Of a DNA stretch of 51,930 nt, positions 15,754 through 24,790 are shown one piece after another. The notes beneath the pieces were generated by a model. The model searched no databases and was not told the DNA's origin. It saw only the letters and a list, made by a program, of their open reading frames with translations. The position numbers were made by a program, and so were the translations under genes. This DNA is from an uncultured Eubacteriales bacterium (lineage in GTDB: Bacteria > Bacillota > Clostridia > Christensenellales > CAG-917): contig URIZ01000014.1 in assembly GCA_900548005.1 (NCBI GenBank), forward strand, positions 1 through 51,930, written 5' to 3'. Every line of letters starts with the position of its first letter. Positions within the stretch are counted from its first letter, which is position 1.

Positions 15754-17655
15754 ATGGTTGATTTCAAAGCGAAAATTAAAGACGTGCCAAACGATCCCGG
15801 CGTGTATATGATGCTCTCATCAAGCGGCGAGATCATATACGTTGGCAAGGCGAAGAATTTGAAAAACAGGCTAAGGTCGTATTTCTTCAATCTTTCCAAT
15901 CGTACGGCAAAGGTGATGGCGATGCTCGAACACGTTGCCGATTTTCGCTATATCATTTGCGCAAGCGAAGTGGACGCGCTGCTCACCGAAAACAACCTTA
16001 TCAAGAAAAATTCGCCGAGATACAACATTCTTCTTAAAGACGACAAGGCGTATCCTTTTTTGCGAATCGACATGAAAGAGCCGTATCCGACAATTAAGCT
16101 TGTCAGAAAACTCGAAAACGACGGCGCAAAATACTTTGGTCCGTATATGCAGTCGGTCAACATACGCGATATATTCGATCTTATCCACACGGCTTTTCCC
16201 ATAAGGGATTGCAAAAGAGATTTGTCAAAGCCGTCAAGACCTTGTCTTAATGCGCATCTTGACAGGTGTATCGCGCCGTGCACCGGGAAAGTGAGCGAAA
16301 AAGAGTATAAAGCCGAGATGCAAAAAGTCATTGACTTTTTGAAGGGCAACGACAGAGAAGTGGAAAGAGTGCTCACCGACAAGATGAAAAAATTTGCGGC
16401 GGAAGAAAATTTTGAAGTTGCGCTCAACTATCGCAACAAGCTGCAATTATTGGACAAACTCGTGCAAAAGCAGGTGAGCTCGCTGCCAAAAGATTTCAAT
16501 CTCGATATATTCGCTTTTGAGACAAACGGCATTGTGTCTGCAATCAATATGCTTGTCGTGCGCGGCGGAAAGCTCGTTGGCGGCGAAAACGTCATATCTC
16601 AAAGTGCAGACGAAGACATTGCAAGCTATATCTTGCAATACTATCAAAACAACGCGCCCCTTTGCGATGAGATCGTCACCGATTGCGTGGAGAGAGCAAA
16701 GAGCCTTGAAGACGCAATAAACGGGCTTTGCTCACACACGGTGAGAGTGGTCGAGCCAAAGCAGGGCGTGAGAAAACAGTTGCTCGAACTTGCCCATTCC
16801 AACGCTTATGACGCTATGACCAAGCACGGCACACAGGAAGAGAGAAAGGCGCAACGAACGCAAGGCGCGGTGATTCAACTTGCCGAAATTCTCAATCTGC
16901 ACACGCTACCCAACCGTATGGAGTGCTTTGACATCTCGCATATCTCGGGCACGGACAAAGTGGCGAGTATGGTGGTGTTTGTGGGCGGAGAGCCAAAGAA
17001 GGCGCATTATAGAAAATTCCGCATAAAAACGGTTGAGGGCAACAACGATTTTGCATGCATGAAAGAAGTGCTGACAAGACGGTTGATAGAGATCGGCACG
17101 AGCGAAGACGAGAGCTTGTCAAGCGTGCCCGACCTTCTTGTGATAGACGGCGGAAAGGGACAACTTGCATACGCCATGGAAGCGCAAAAAGAGACGGGAA
17201 GAGAAGATATAGAGATATTGTCGCTTGCCGAAAGATACGAAGAAGTGTATCTCAAAAGCGCGCCGAAAACCGCCGTGATTTTGCCAAAGGACAGCGTTGC
17301 GTTACAACTTTTGCAGCGGATAAGGGATGAGGCGCATAGGTTTGCAATCACGTTCCATAGAAACTTGCGCAGCAAACATATCAGCGAAAGCGCGCTCAAA
17401 AACGTGGAAGGCGTGGGCAAAGTGTTGTGCGCAAGACTGATAAAAGAGTTTGGCTCGGTGGAAGAGATAAAGCTCAAATCCGCCGAAGAAATCGCAAGCG
17501 TGGACGGCGTGTCAAACGTGCTTGCGCAAAGGATTTTGACAACGCTTAACGGGGGCGAAAACGTAAGCGAAAAAGACATCCCGATCACCGAAGAAGACGA
17601 CGAAAAAGACGGTGAAAAACGTGGCGAAAACGGAACGCAGGGCAAGGAAGAATAG
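15754..17655 (+). CDS. uvrC: Excinuclease ABC subunit C
   Basis: A 633-residue nuclease subunit of nucleotide excision repair that makes both incisions around damage marked by UvrAB. In order: GIY-YIG domain at the N-terminus (GVYMML, then IIYVGKAKNLKNRLRSYF); the cysteine cluster RPCLNAHLDRCIAPC; a UVR/UvrB-binding helix pair near residues 200-235; the RNase H-like endonuclease domain (MECFDISHISG, LLVIDGGKGQL); and a C-terminal helix-hairpin-helix part (LKNVEGVGKVL, IASVDGVSNVLA). The last about 30 residues are a charged extension. No clear ribosome site precedes the ATG. In many Clostridia uvrC lies in this position before murB. Confidence 0.96.
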   Translation: MVDFKAKIKDVPNDPGVYMMLSSSGEIIYVGKAKNLKNRLRSYFFNLSNRTAKVMAMLEHVADFRYIICASEVDALLTENNLIKKNSPRYNILLKDDKAYPFLRIDMKEPYPTIKLVRKLENDGAKYFGPYMQSVNIRDIFDLIHTAFPIRDCKRDLSKPSRPCLNAHLDRCIAPCTGKVSEKEYKAEMQKVIDFLKGNDREVERVLTDKMKKFAAEENFEVALNYRNKLQLLDKLVQKQVSSLPKDFNLDIFAFETNGIVSAINMLVVRGGKLVGGENVISQSADEDIASYILQYYQNNAPLCDEIVTDCVERAKSLEDAINGLCSHTVRVVEPKQGVRKQLLELAHSNAYDAMTKHGTQEERKAQRTQGAVIQLAEILNLHTLPNRMECFDISHISGTDKVASMVVFVGGEPKKAHYRKFRIKTVEGNNDFACMKEVLTRRLIEIGTSEDESLSSVPDLLVIDGGKGQLAYAMEAQKETGREDIEILSLAERYEEVYLKSAPKTAVILPKDSVALQLLQRIRDEAHRFAITFHRNLRSKHISESALKNVEGVGKVLCARLIKEFGSVEEIKLKSAEEIASVDGVSNVLAQRILTTLNGGENVSEKDIPITEEDDEKDGEKRGENGTQGKEE

Positions 17656-17775
17656 AAAATGAAATGAATATTTTGTGCAAAAGGGCAGGCAAAACGCTTG
17701 TTCTTTTTTTGTTGAAGTTTTCAAAAATCGCGATCAAAAAAACACAAACGGCAGATAAAAATCATATCATTGCGT

Positions 17776-18828
17776 ATGAGTGAAAAAGTGGCGATTTTCA
17801 AGGAATTGCAAATTGAATACGGCATAAAAAACGCAAGGGAAATCTCAACGTACAAAGGTGGCGGTGACGCGGTTGTGGCGCGCCCCGACAGCGTGGAAAA
17901 ACTGTGCGAGTGCGTGGCTTTGTTGAAAGCCGAAAAAGTTAAATTCGCAATGCTTGCAAAAGGCTCGAACACGCTTGTGTCTGACGGATTGTGTGAAACC
18001 GCTTTGATTGATACAAAGGGATTGAAGGACGTTGAAATATGCGGCGAATATGCCTATGCGCTGTGCGGCTCAAGCATAAGGAAGGTTGTGGAAAAGGGAA
18101 GAGAAAAAGGGTTGTGCGGACTTGAATTTTTGAGCGGCGCGCCTTGCTCGGTCGGCGGAGCTGTGAAAATGAATGCAAGTGCATTTTTAACACAAACGAG
18201 CGATTATGTTGACGAATTGTATATATTAAACCTTGATTGTGCAAATTGCAGCGAAATTGAAATGGGAAATGAAAGGTGCAAATCACAAGACTTGTTGTCG
18301 TTCGGCAATCACAAATCGCAAGACTTATTGCCTGCGTATATACAAAAAACGCAAGACTTTTCAATCGGAGTAAACGGCGAATTTTTTGAATACACGGGCA
18401 TTGGAGAGTTGATTGAAAAGGGTGTTGTGAGAGTGGTCAAGGGGAGTGAAATCGGTTGGGGGTATAGGAAGGGCGCGGGGGGAATTATACTCGGCACAAA
18501 GATGAAACTTATACGCTCAAAGGCGGGCGAAAGCCAAAGACTTGCAAGGTTTTATCTTGAAAAAAGAAGGGAGAAACAACCTGCGTTGCCGTCACTTGGA
18601 AGTGTGTTCAAAAACGGAAAAATCGCAAGCGGAAAACTGATTGAGGAGTGCGCTCTCAAAGGGATGAAAATAGGCGGCGCGATGATAAGCGAAAAACATG
18701 CGAATTTTGTGGTCAACGTCGGAGGTGGGAGCGCAAGCGATTACGTTTTGCTTGCAAACGAGTGTAAAAGACGTGTTTTTGAGAGATTTGGGGTGGAGCT
18801 TGAAGAAGAATACGTCAGGCGCGAGTGA
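17776..18828 (+). CDS. murB: UDP-N-acetylenolpyruvoylglucosamine reductase with a repeat insertion
   Basis: A 350-residue FAD enzyme that reduces enolpyruvyl-UDP-GlcNAc to UDP-MurNAc in peptidoglycan synthesis. Visible motifs: STYKGGG, LAKGSNTLVSD and LEFLSGAPCSVGGAVKMNA for FAD binding, then WGYRKG, GSVFKN with the catalytic serine, and GAMISEKHANFVVN with the catalytic glutamate. Residues 169-198 are unusual: three 11-residue units (QDLLSFGNHKS, QDLLPAYIQKT, QDFSIGVN) encoded by a 33-base tandem repeat (CAAGACTT at 18286, 18319, 18352). This lies in a region variable in the family, so activity may be kept. ATG 17776 is preferred over the TTG at 17770. Confidence 0.9.
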   Translation: MSEKVAIFKELQIEYGIKNAREISTYKGGGDAVVARPDSVEKLCECVALLKAEKVKFAMLAKGSNTLVSDGLCETALIDTKGLKDVEICGEYAYALCGSSIRKVVEKGREKGLCGLEFLSGAPCSVGGAVKMNASAFLTQTSDYVDELYILNLDCANCSEIEMGNERCKSQDLLSFGNHKSQDLLPAYIQKTQDFSIGVNGEFFEYTGIGELIEKGVVRVVKGSEIGWGYRKGAGGIILGTKMKLIRSKAGESQRLARFYLEKRREKQPALPSLGSVFKNGKIASGKLIEECALKGMKIGGAMISEKHANFVVNVGGGSASDYVLLANECKRRVFERFGVELEEEYVRRE

Positions 18829-18874
18829 AATTGTTTTGCGGCGAAATTAAAAAGCAAAGAATTGCAATAAGTTG

Positions 18875-18903
18875 TTGATTAAAACTTATTTTTATACTAC
18901 AAT
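18875..18903 (+). promoter_or_regulatory. Promoter of the PHP-whiA pair
   Basis: TTGATT (18875-18880) and TACAAT (18898-18903) with a 17-base spacer, in the 151-base gap after murB. The PHP start at 18980 is 77 bases downstream. Confidence 0.7.
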
Positions 18904-18979
18904 AATTTTGATTGCGCAAGCGTACGCGCGTATACACATAGGCTTGCGAGTTTTTGAGAAAAACGAAAAAGGTGGCGCA

Positions 18980-19765
18980 ATGAGAGCAAGCGGCGATTTT
19001 CATCTTCACACAACGGCGAGCGACGGACGTTGCTCGATTGTTTCGCACGCAAAAAAAGCGGACGAGATGGGGCTCGATGCAATCGCAATCACCGATCACG
19101 GCTTTGCAAGCACGATTTTTCACATGACGAAAAAGAAGTTTGACAAGCAGCAAAGCGAGATTGCGGCTCTTGATTGCAAGGCGCAAGTGTTGCACGGCGT
19201 GGAAGGCAATCTTGTCAACACGCACGGCGACATCGATATACCTGCCGACATCGTAAGGCGGTGCGACGTGCTGATTGTGGGTTTTCATCGCTACATCGGG
19301 TTCAAGGGCGAAAAGCGTGGCGGATATGACAGAAAATGGCTGTTTGAAAACGGATTTTGCGGCATAAAGACAAGGCAAAAACTCAAAGAACTCAACACGG
19401 CGGCGTATATCAAGGCTCTTGACAAATTTCCCATAGACACGCTGGCGCATCTCAATCACCGCGCGCTGATTGACGTCAAAAAGGTGGCGCAAAAGGCAAA
19501 AGAAGTCGGCGCGTACGTGGAACTTAACGAAAAGCATATTGACGCGCTCGAAGAGTTTGCGGACGATTTGAGAGATAGCGGAGTGAACTTTGTCGTGGGC
19601 ACGGACGCTCATGACACAAAAAAGACCGGGAAGATAGACAAAATCGTCGATTTTTTGAGTCGGCATGCAATAGATGAGAAGAGAGTGTTTGGCATAAACG
19701 GAAACGCTCCGAAATTCAAGGACAAAAAAGAGTGGTGTGAAAATGGATTTGAAGACAAGTTTTAA
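18980..19765 (+). CDS. PHP-domain phosphoesterase
   Basis: A 261-residue metal-dependent phosphoesterase-type protein. The PHP metal ligands are recognisable: DFHLHTTASDG near the N-terminus, AITDHGF, VLHGVEGN, and VVGTDAHD near the C-terminus. Such stand-alone PHP proteins (YcdX/histidinol-phosphatase-like) hydrolyse phosphate esters; the substrate is not known. ATG 18980 follows AAAGGTGG; the longer in-frame start would fall on the promoter at 18875. The 3' end overlaps whiA by 23 bases. In Clostridia a PHP gene commonly sits between murB and rapZ in this cluster. Confidence 0.85.
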   Translation: MRASGDFHLHTTASDGRCSIVSHAKKADEMGLDAIAITDHGFASTIFHMTKKKFDKQQSEIAALDCKAQVLHGVEGNLVNTHGDIDIPADIVRRCDVLIVGFHRYIGFKGEKRGGYDRKWLFENGFCGIKTRQKLKELNTAAYIKALDKFPIDTLAHLNHRALIDVKKVAQKAKEVGAYVELNEKHIDALEEFADDLRDSGVNFVVGTDAHDTKKTGKIDKIVDFLSRHAIDEKRVFGINGNAPKFKDKKEWCENGFEDKF

Positions 19766-20702
19766 GGAAGCGGCGCGCAAAGAATTGCTTGGCGTTTTGC
19801 CGACTGACAAAGATGAAATCGTGGCGTTTCTCAGCGCACTTTCAAAGACGTGCGGCAGCATAGAGATAGTCAAAAAAAGGCTGAATTTGTGCCTTTCGCT
19901 CGACACGTACGACGAGGGCGTGAAAGTGGTGGAGCTGTTCAAGACGGTGTATCCTGCCGAGTTCGAGCTGTCGCTTGAAAAGTCCAAGACGGGCGGCGAG
20001 GCTTGCACGTTGCAAGTGCCGTCGGGTTTTAGCAAGCAAGCTCTTGTGGATTTTGGGCTTATGAGCGTCAACGCCGACGAATATCTCGGCTTTATCGAAG
20101 AATTGCCAAGAGAGCTGACAAGATCCCAGAAGTGCAAAATCGCATATTTCAAGGGCTTGTTTTTGGGCGCGGGCAGCGTGTATGTGCCGTCAACGCTCGA
20201 TCAAAGCGAAAAAAGAGACGGCTATCACTTTGAAATTCAACTTGACGACGACCTTTTTGCGCAAGACGTGATGGAGCTTTTGAGCGACCTTCGCATAAAC
20301 ACGCGTATGAGCGAACGCGGCGAACACAAGCTCGTCTACGTCAAGGACAAGGACGAAATCGTCAAGATTCTGGCAACGCTCGACCTTGTGGATTGCACGC
20401 TGAAACTTCAATCCATAATTGACGAAAGAGAGACTTCAAACAGCCTAAACCGAGTGATAATCTGTGAAACGGCAAATCTCGACAAGACTTTCACCGCCGC
20501 AAGCAAGCACCTTCTTGCCATCGGAGAATTGAAAAACAGGGACGAGTTTGACAGCCTTGCTCCCGCGCTGAAAGATACCGCAAACGCAAGGGCGGAACAC
20601 CCCGAGGCATCTATGAGCGTACTTGCCGAGATACTTGGAGTGAGCAAGAGTTGCCTTAATCACAGACTTAGAAAGCTTGTGGAAATGGCAGGGATCAATT
20701 GA
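19743..20702 (+). CDS. whiA: DNA-binding protein WhiA
   Basis: A 319-residue protein with the WhiA order: an N-terminal degenerate LAGLIDADG-like domain (about residues 10-210; LFLGAGSVYVPS is the equivalent of the family's GAGSV motif) and a C-terminal helix-turn-helix (ASMSVLAEILGVSKSCLNHRLRKL). WhiA is conserved in Gram-positive bacteria and affects cell division and chromosome segregation. It starts inside the PHP gene at ATG 19743 (a GTG at 19737 is also in frame). The usual left-hand neighbours rapZ and yvcK are missing here. Confidence 0.94.
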   Translation: MDLKTSFKEAARKELLGVLPTDKDEIVAFLSALSKTCGSIEIVKKRLNLCLSLDTYDEGVKVVELFKTVYPAEFELSLEKSKTGGEACTLQVPSGFSKQALVDFGLMSVNADEYLGFIEELPRELTRSQKCKIAYFKGLFLGAGSVYVPSTLDQSEKRDGYHFEIQLDDDLFAQDVMELLSDLRINTRMSERGEHKLVYVKDKDEIVKILATLDLVDCTLKLQSIIDERETSNSLNRVIICETANLDKTFTAASKHLLAIGELKNRDEFDSLAPALKDTANARAEHPEASMSVLAEILGVSKSCLNHRLRKLVEMAGIN

Positions 20703-21140
20703 ATGAATAATTAATAATTATGGTGCGGGCGCAGAAAAGGTTGCCGTTTCGTTTCCACGAGATTGCCACGCAAAGCTCGCAATGACAAAGTTTTTGGGTT
20801 GCGCCCGAAATGAAAGCCCATTGGAGCGTTCTTATAAACGGAATGTGCGATTTCGAAGACGGAATTGGAGCCGCAAGGCGGCGACCGTATCGAGCGTCGG
20901 ACTTGACGTAAAGTACAAGCGACTGCGCCATGTTGTTGCGGAGCCGGCGCACAAAGCGAAGTGGCACAATAAGAGAAATGGCGCAAGTTATGTCTCGACC
21001 GTAAGGAACGAAGTGACGGAATAGCGATTGTTACGAAGTCAATCGCGTCGAGTTGTCCCCCGCTACGCGGTTGCCGTGGGTTCCCTTGTAAGGGGGAACG
21101 GCAATAGGGAAAACACCTGAGGAAAGGGGAAAGTTGAATT
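20703..21140 (+). repeat. Dispersed mosaic repeat, copy D
   Basis: About 440 gene-free bases. From left to right: GAATGAATAATTAATAATTA and GGTGCGGGCGC (as in copy B); GATTGCCACGCAAAGCTCGC and CAATGACAAAG, like common interspersed repeats; GCGCCCGAAATGAAA; TTATAAACGGAATGTG; GATTTCGAAGACGGAATTGG; the GCGACTGCGCCATGTTGTTG module; GTAAGGAACGAAGTGACGGA; CGTCGAGTTGTCCCCCGCTA; and CACCTGAGGAAAGGGG. It ends about 30 bases before dnaE, whose own ribosome site (GAAAGGAAAA) lies outside the repeat. Confidence 0.82.
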
Positions 21141-21169
21141 AAAATATAAACAATACGAAAGGAAAATAA

Positions 21170-24100
21170 ATGACAGATTTTGTACACCTTCATCTACATA
21201 CCGAATACAGTCTTCTTGATGGCGCGGTGCGACTTTTGCAAGTCGTGCCCGATCCGAACGACCCCAAAAAGACGATAAAGACGCACCCGCTCTGCGACGC
21301 TCTGAAAGCGCGCGGAATGGACGCTGTGGCTATCACCGATCACGGCAATATGTACGGTGCGCATACGTTCGTGTCGGTGCTCCGAGCGGACGGGATCAAG
21401 CCTATCATCGGGCAGGAATTCTACGTTGCCGACGATATGTATCAGAAGACTGCGGACGTCATGAAAAAGCGTTATCACTTGATTTTGCTTGCAAAAAATA
21501 TGACGGGATACAAAAATCTGATGAAACTATCGTCAATGGCTTTTGTGGACGGTTTTTACGTCAAGCCGCGTATAGACTTCAAGCATATAAAGGAACACAG
21601 CGAAGGTTTGATCTGTCTTTCTGCATGTCTTGCGGGGCAAATTCCGCGTCTTTTGCTTGAAGGAAAATACGAAGAAGCAAAGGCGGTTGCAATCGAGATG
21701 AGAGACACGTTTGCGCCCGGGGATTTTTATATCGAACTTCAAGACCATCATCTGCCCGAAGACAGAATCGTGATGAATCCGCTCGTGCAAATCGCGCGCG
21801 AGATAGGCGTGAAAGTGGTTGCCACAAACGACGTTCACTACATCGAAAAAGAAGACGCCGACATCCAAGACACCATGATGTGTATAACGCTCGGCTGTAA
21901 GAAGAGCGAAATAAACGGCGCGCGTTTCGACACGGACGAGTTTTATCTCAAAACGGGCGACGAAATGGCGGAACTGTTCAGCTGGTGCCCCGAGGCTATT
22001 GCGTCTACGCGCGAGATTGCGGACAAAGTGGACGGCGACTATTTCATTACAAAACACTCGTCAATCATCCCAAAATACACCAACGAAGAGATGGGGGACA
22101 GGGACGAGGCTCAATACCTTCGCGATCTTGCATACGAGGGCGTGAAGAGAAAATACGGATATATCAACGACGAAATTACAAAACGTCTCGAATACGAACT
22201 CGGCGTCATTCACAAGTGCGGATTTGACGGCTATTTCCTTATCGTGTGGGACTACGTGCATGCGGCGCAACAGATGGGAATTCCGGTGGGCCCGGGACGC
22301 GGAAGCGGCTGCGGCTCTATCGTTGCGTACGGCATAGGTATCACGGACATCGATCCGCTCAAATACAACCTGCTCTTTGAAAGATTTTTGAGCGAAGAGC
22401 GTGTTTCGATGCCGGACTTCGACGTGGACTTCTGCTTTGTCAGACGACAAGAAATCATAGATTATTGCATCAAAAAGTACGGTAAAGACAACGTTTCGCA
22501 AATTATCGCGTATTCCACGATGACGGCAAAGGCTGTCGTCAAGGACGTTGCGCGCGTGTTTGACGTGCCGTACGGAGAGTCTGCAAACTGGGTGAAAGAA
22601 ATCCCTGCAATGGGTAAACCGCTTCTTCCGCAGGTGCTCACCGAAGGCAGCGAATTTTACAGCGAAGACTTCAAAAAGATATACGACAACAATCCGACGG
22701 CAAGATCGGTTATAGACGTTGCAATGAGACTCGAAGGTATGCCAAGACAGACGTCAATGCACGCCGCAGGCGTCGTTATTTGCGCCGATCCTATCGTCGA
22801 ACATTGCGCTTTGTCGAGAAACGGCCCTATCGTCACGACTCAATTCGACAAAGTCATCGTCGAAGAACTCGGTCTTCTCAAAATGGACTTTTTGGGACTT
22901 AAAACGCTCACCGACATCGACGAAGCGTTGAAACTCATAAAAGCGGATAAGGGTATAGATCTTGACTTCCACAAGCTCGGATACGAAGACCACAAGGTGT
23001 ATGAACTCATATCATCGGGCGACTGCGAGGCGGTGTTCCAGCTTGAAAGCGGCGGCATGAAACGCTTTATGGCACAGCTGCAACCCGACTGCTTGGAAGA
23101 CGTGGTGGCAGGTATTTCCATGTATCGTCCCGGTCCTATGCAGTTTATCGACTTGTTCCTTGAAGGCAAGCGTCACCCCGATCAAGTGCAATACGCACAC
23201 CCGCTGCTCAAAGACATCCTTGAAAACACCTACGGATGTATCGTGTATCAAGAGCAGGTTATGCAAATCGCGCAAAAGATTGCGGGATTCAGTTTCGGCG
23301 GCGCGGACATCATGCGACGTGCTATCGCAAAGAAGAAACTTTCCGTTCTCGAACAGCAACGCGATATCTTCTTGCACGGCGGTAAACTCGACGGCGACAA
23401 GACGGGCAAATACGTCCCCGGCGCGGTGGCAAACGGCGTCAGCGAAGAGATTGCAAACCACTTGTTTGACCAGATATTGAAATTTGCAAGCTATGCGTTC
23501 AACAAATCGCACGCGGCGGCTTATACGTTCTTGACCTATCAGACGGCGTATCTGAAATGCTACTATCCCACTCACTTCATCGTGGCTGTCGTCAACAACC
23601 GTATCACCAACGCCGATGAAGTGAAACACTATATGAACTATCTCAAACGCACGGGCGTGAAGACTCTCTCTCCCGATATAAACCGCTCGCAAAAGAACTT
23701 CTCCATAGAAGGCGAAAACGTGCGTTACGGGCTGATGGGCATAAAGAACGTGGGCGAGCAGGCGATGGAATTCGTGCTGAGCGAAAGAGCGGAAAACGGC
23801 GCGTTTAAGGACATAAGGGACTTCCTTGACAGATGCGCGGGGCAAGTGAACAAGCGTATGGTGGAAAGCCTTATAAAAGGCGGCGCGCTCGATTGCTTCG
23901 GCAAGAGCCGAGCAACGCTCATGGCGTCGTACGAGCGTATTCTCGACACCGTGCTTTCGGATAAAAAGAGCAAGATTTCGGGACAACTTTCGCTCTTTGA
24001 CGAGCTGATTGAAGACGAAGAAATCAAGTATAACGAAACTCCCGAATACGCAAAAGCGGATATTCTCAAATATGAAAAAGAAGTGTTGGGCATGTATCTT

Positions 24101-24760
24101 TCGGGGCATCCGCTTGACGATTACAGCGACACAAGACACGAGTTTGACTTTGACACGAGCATGCTGTTTGTCGAGCAAGCCGACGAAGAAGGCAACGTTG
24201 AAACGGTTGTGGATCAATCGCTTGCGGGCAAGACGGTCAAGTTCGGGTGTGTGGTTTCGTCCTTTGAGAAAAAGGCGACTGCGAAACAGCAAAAATTTGC
24301 AGTGGGTAGAGTGGAAGACAGAATGGGCTCTATATCCTTCTCCATGTATCCGCGCGCATACGAAAAATACGGCGAGCTGCTCAGTGCGGAATGTCCGTTG
24401 AAAATAGTGGGCAAAATCGACCTAAGGGACGAAAGCGAAGCGAAAATAAGCATTGAAAAAGTGGAAGTTTGGCAACAGGACGGAGCGGCGAACACTCCTT
24501 CTCAAGCTCAAAGCCAACAGGGCGAAAGAAGGGTAAACGGGATTCTCTACGTGCTGCTCAAAAACGTCGTTGAGAAAGATATGGTGTCCGACATTCTCGC
24601 TCTGCACCCCGGCTCTACGCCGTGTCAGGCGCAAGTCAAGCGCGACGGACAATCCAAACTGCTTGAATTTGCTCAAAAAGTGGATGTTTGCGAAGATCTC
24701 TTGGCAAGATTGCAAGACGTGTTGGGCGCAAGCCGTGTGAAATACGTCATCAAAAAGTAA
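21170..24760 (+). CDS. dnaE: DNA polymerase III subunit alpha (DnaE)
   Basis: A 1196-residue replicative-type polymerase. Residues 1-270 are the PHP domain (FVHLHLHTEYSLLDGA, AITDHGNMYG). The polymerase core carries the catalytic aspartates in MPDFDVDF (about residues 414-421), preceded by the conserved PVGPGRGSGCGS. Helix-hairpin-helix and beta-binding regions follow, then an OB-fold near residues 1025-1090 (KFGCVVSSFEKK to KIVGKIDL). Length and order fit DnaE, not PolC: there is no inserted exonuclease domain. A GAAAGGAAAA site precedes ATG 21170. PfkA begins 30 bases downstream, the order seen in many Firmicutes. Confidence 0.96.
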   Translation: MTDFVHLHLHTEYSLLDGAVRLLQVVPDPNDPKKTIKTHPLCDALKARGMDAVAITDHGNMYGAHTFVSVLRADGIKPIIGQEFYVADDMYQKTADVMKKRYHLILLAKNMTGYKNLMKLSSMAFVDGFYVKPRIDFKHIKEHSEGLICLSACLAGQIPRLLLEGKYEEAKAVAIEMRDTFAPGDFYIELQDHHLPEDRIVMNPLVQIAREIGVKVVATNDVHYIEKEDADIQDTMMCITLGCKKSEINGARFDTDEFYLKTGDEMAELFSWCPEAIASTREIADKVDGDYFITKHSSIIPKYTNEEMGDRDEAQYLRDLAYEGVKRKYGYINDEITKRLEYELGVIHKCGFDGYFLIVWDYVHAAQQMGIPVGPGRGSGCGSIVAYGIGITDIDPLKYNLLFERFLSEERVSMPDFDVDFCFVRRQEIIDYCIKKYGKDNVSQIIAYSTMTAKAVVKDVARVFDVPYGESANWVKEIPAMGKPLLPQVLTEGSEFYSEDFKKIYDNNPTARSVIDVAMRLEGMPRQTSMHAAGVVICADPIVEHCALSRNGPIVTTQFDKVIVEELGLLKMDFLGLKTLTDIDEALKLIKADKGIDLDFHKLGYEDHKVYELISSGDCEAVFQLESGGMKRFMAQLQPDCLEDVVAGISMYRPGPMQFIDLFLEGKRHPDQVQYAHPLLKDILENTYGCIVYQEQVMQIAQKIAGFSFGGADIMRRAIAKKKLSVLEQQRDIFLHGGKLDGDKTGKYVPGAVANGVSEEIANHLFDQILKFASYAFNKSHAAAYTFLTYQTAYLKCYYPTHFIVAVVNNRITNADEVKHYMNYLKRTGVKTLSPDINRSQKNFSIEGENVRYGLMGIKNVGEQAMEFVLSERAENGAFKDIRDFLDRCAGQVNKRMVESLIKGGALDCFGKSRATLMASYERILDTVLSDKKSKISGQLSLFDELIEDEEIKYNETPEYAKADILKYEKEVLGMYLSGHPLDDYSDTRHEFDFDTSMLFVEQADEEGNVETVVDQSLAGKTVKFGCVVSSFEKKATAKQQKFAVGRVEDRMGSISFSMYPRAYEKYGELLSAECPLKIVGKIDLRDESEAKISIEKVEVWQQDGAANTPSQAQSQQGERRVNGILYVLLKNVVEKDMVSDILALHPGSTPCQAQVKRDGQSKLLEFAQKVDVCEDLLARLQDVLGASRVKYVIKK

Positions 24761-24790
24761 TAAATTTTTAACATAACAAAGGAGTAGTTT

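Noticed and set aside
18815..20152. Long open frame on the minus strand (445 codons) opposite the PHP and whiA genes.
   Set aside because: It is a shadow of two well-supported + strand genes, has no ribosome site, and its protein is His/Cys/Arg-rich without recognisable motifs.
20711..21193. Minus-strand ORF of 160 codons across repeat copy D.
   Set aside because: It is low-quality sequence from a repeat whose other copies do not keep the frame.
23012..24292. Minus-strand open frame of 426 codons inside dnaE.
   Set aside because: It is antisense to the conserved polymerase core and has no protein-family features.
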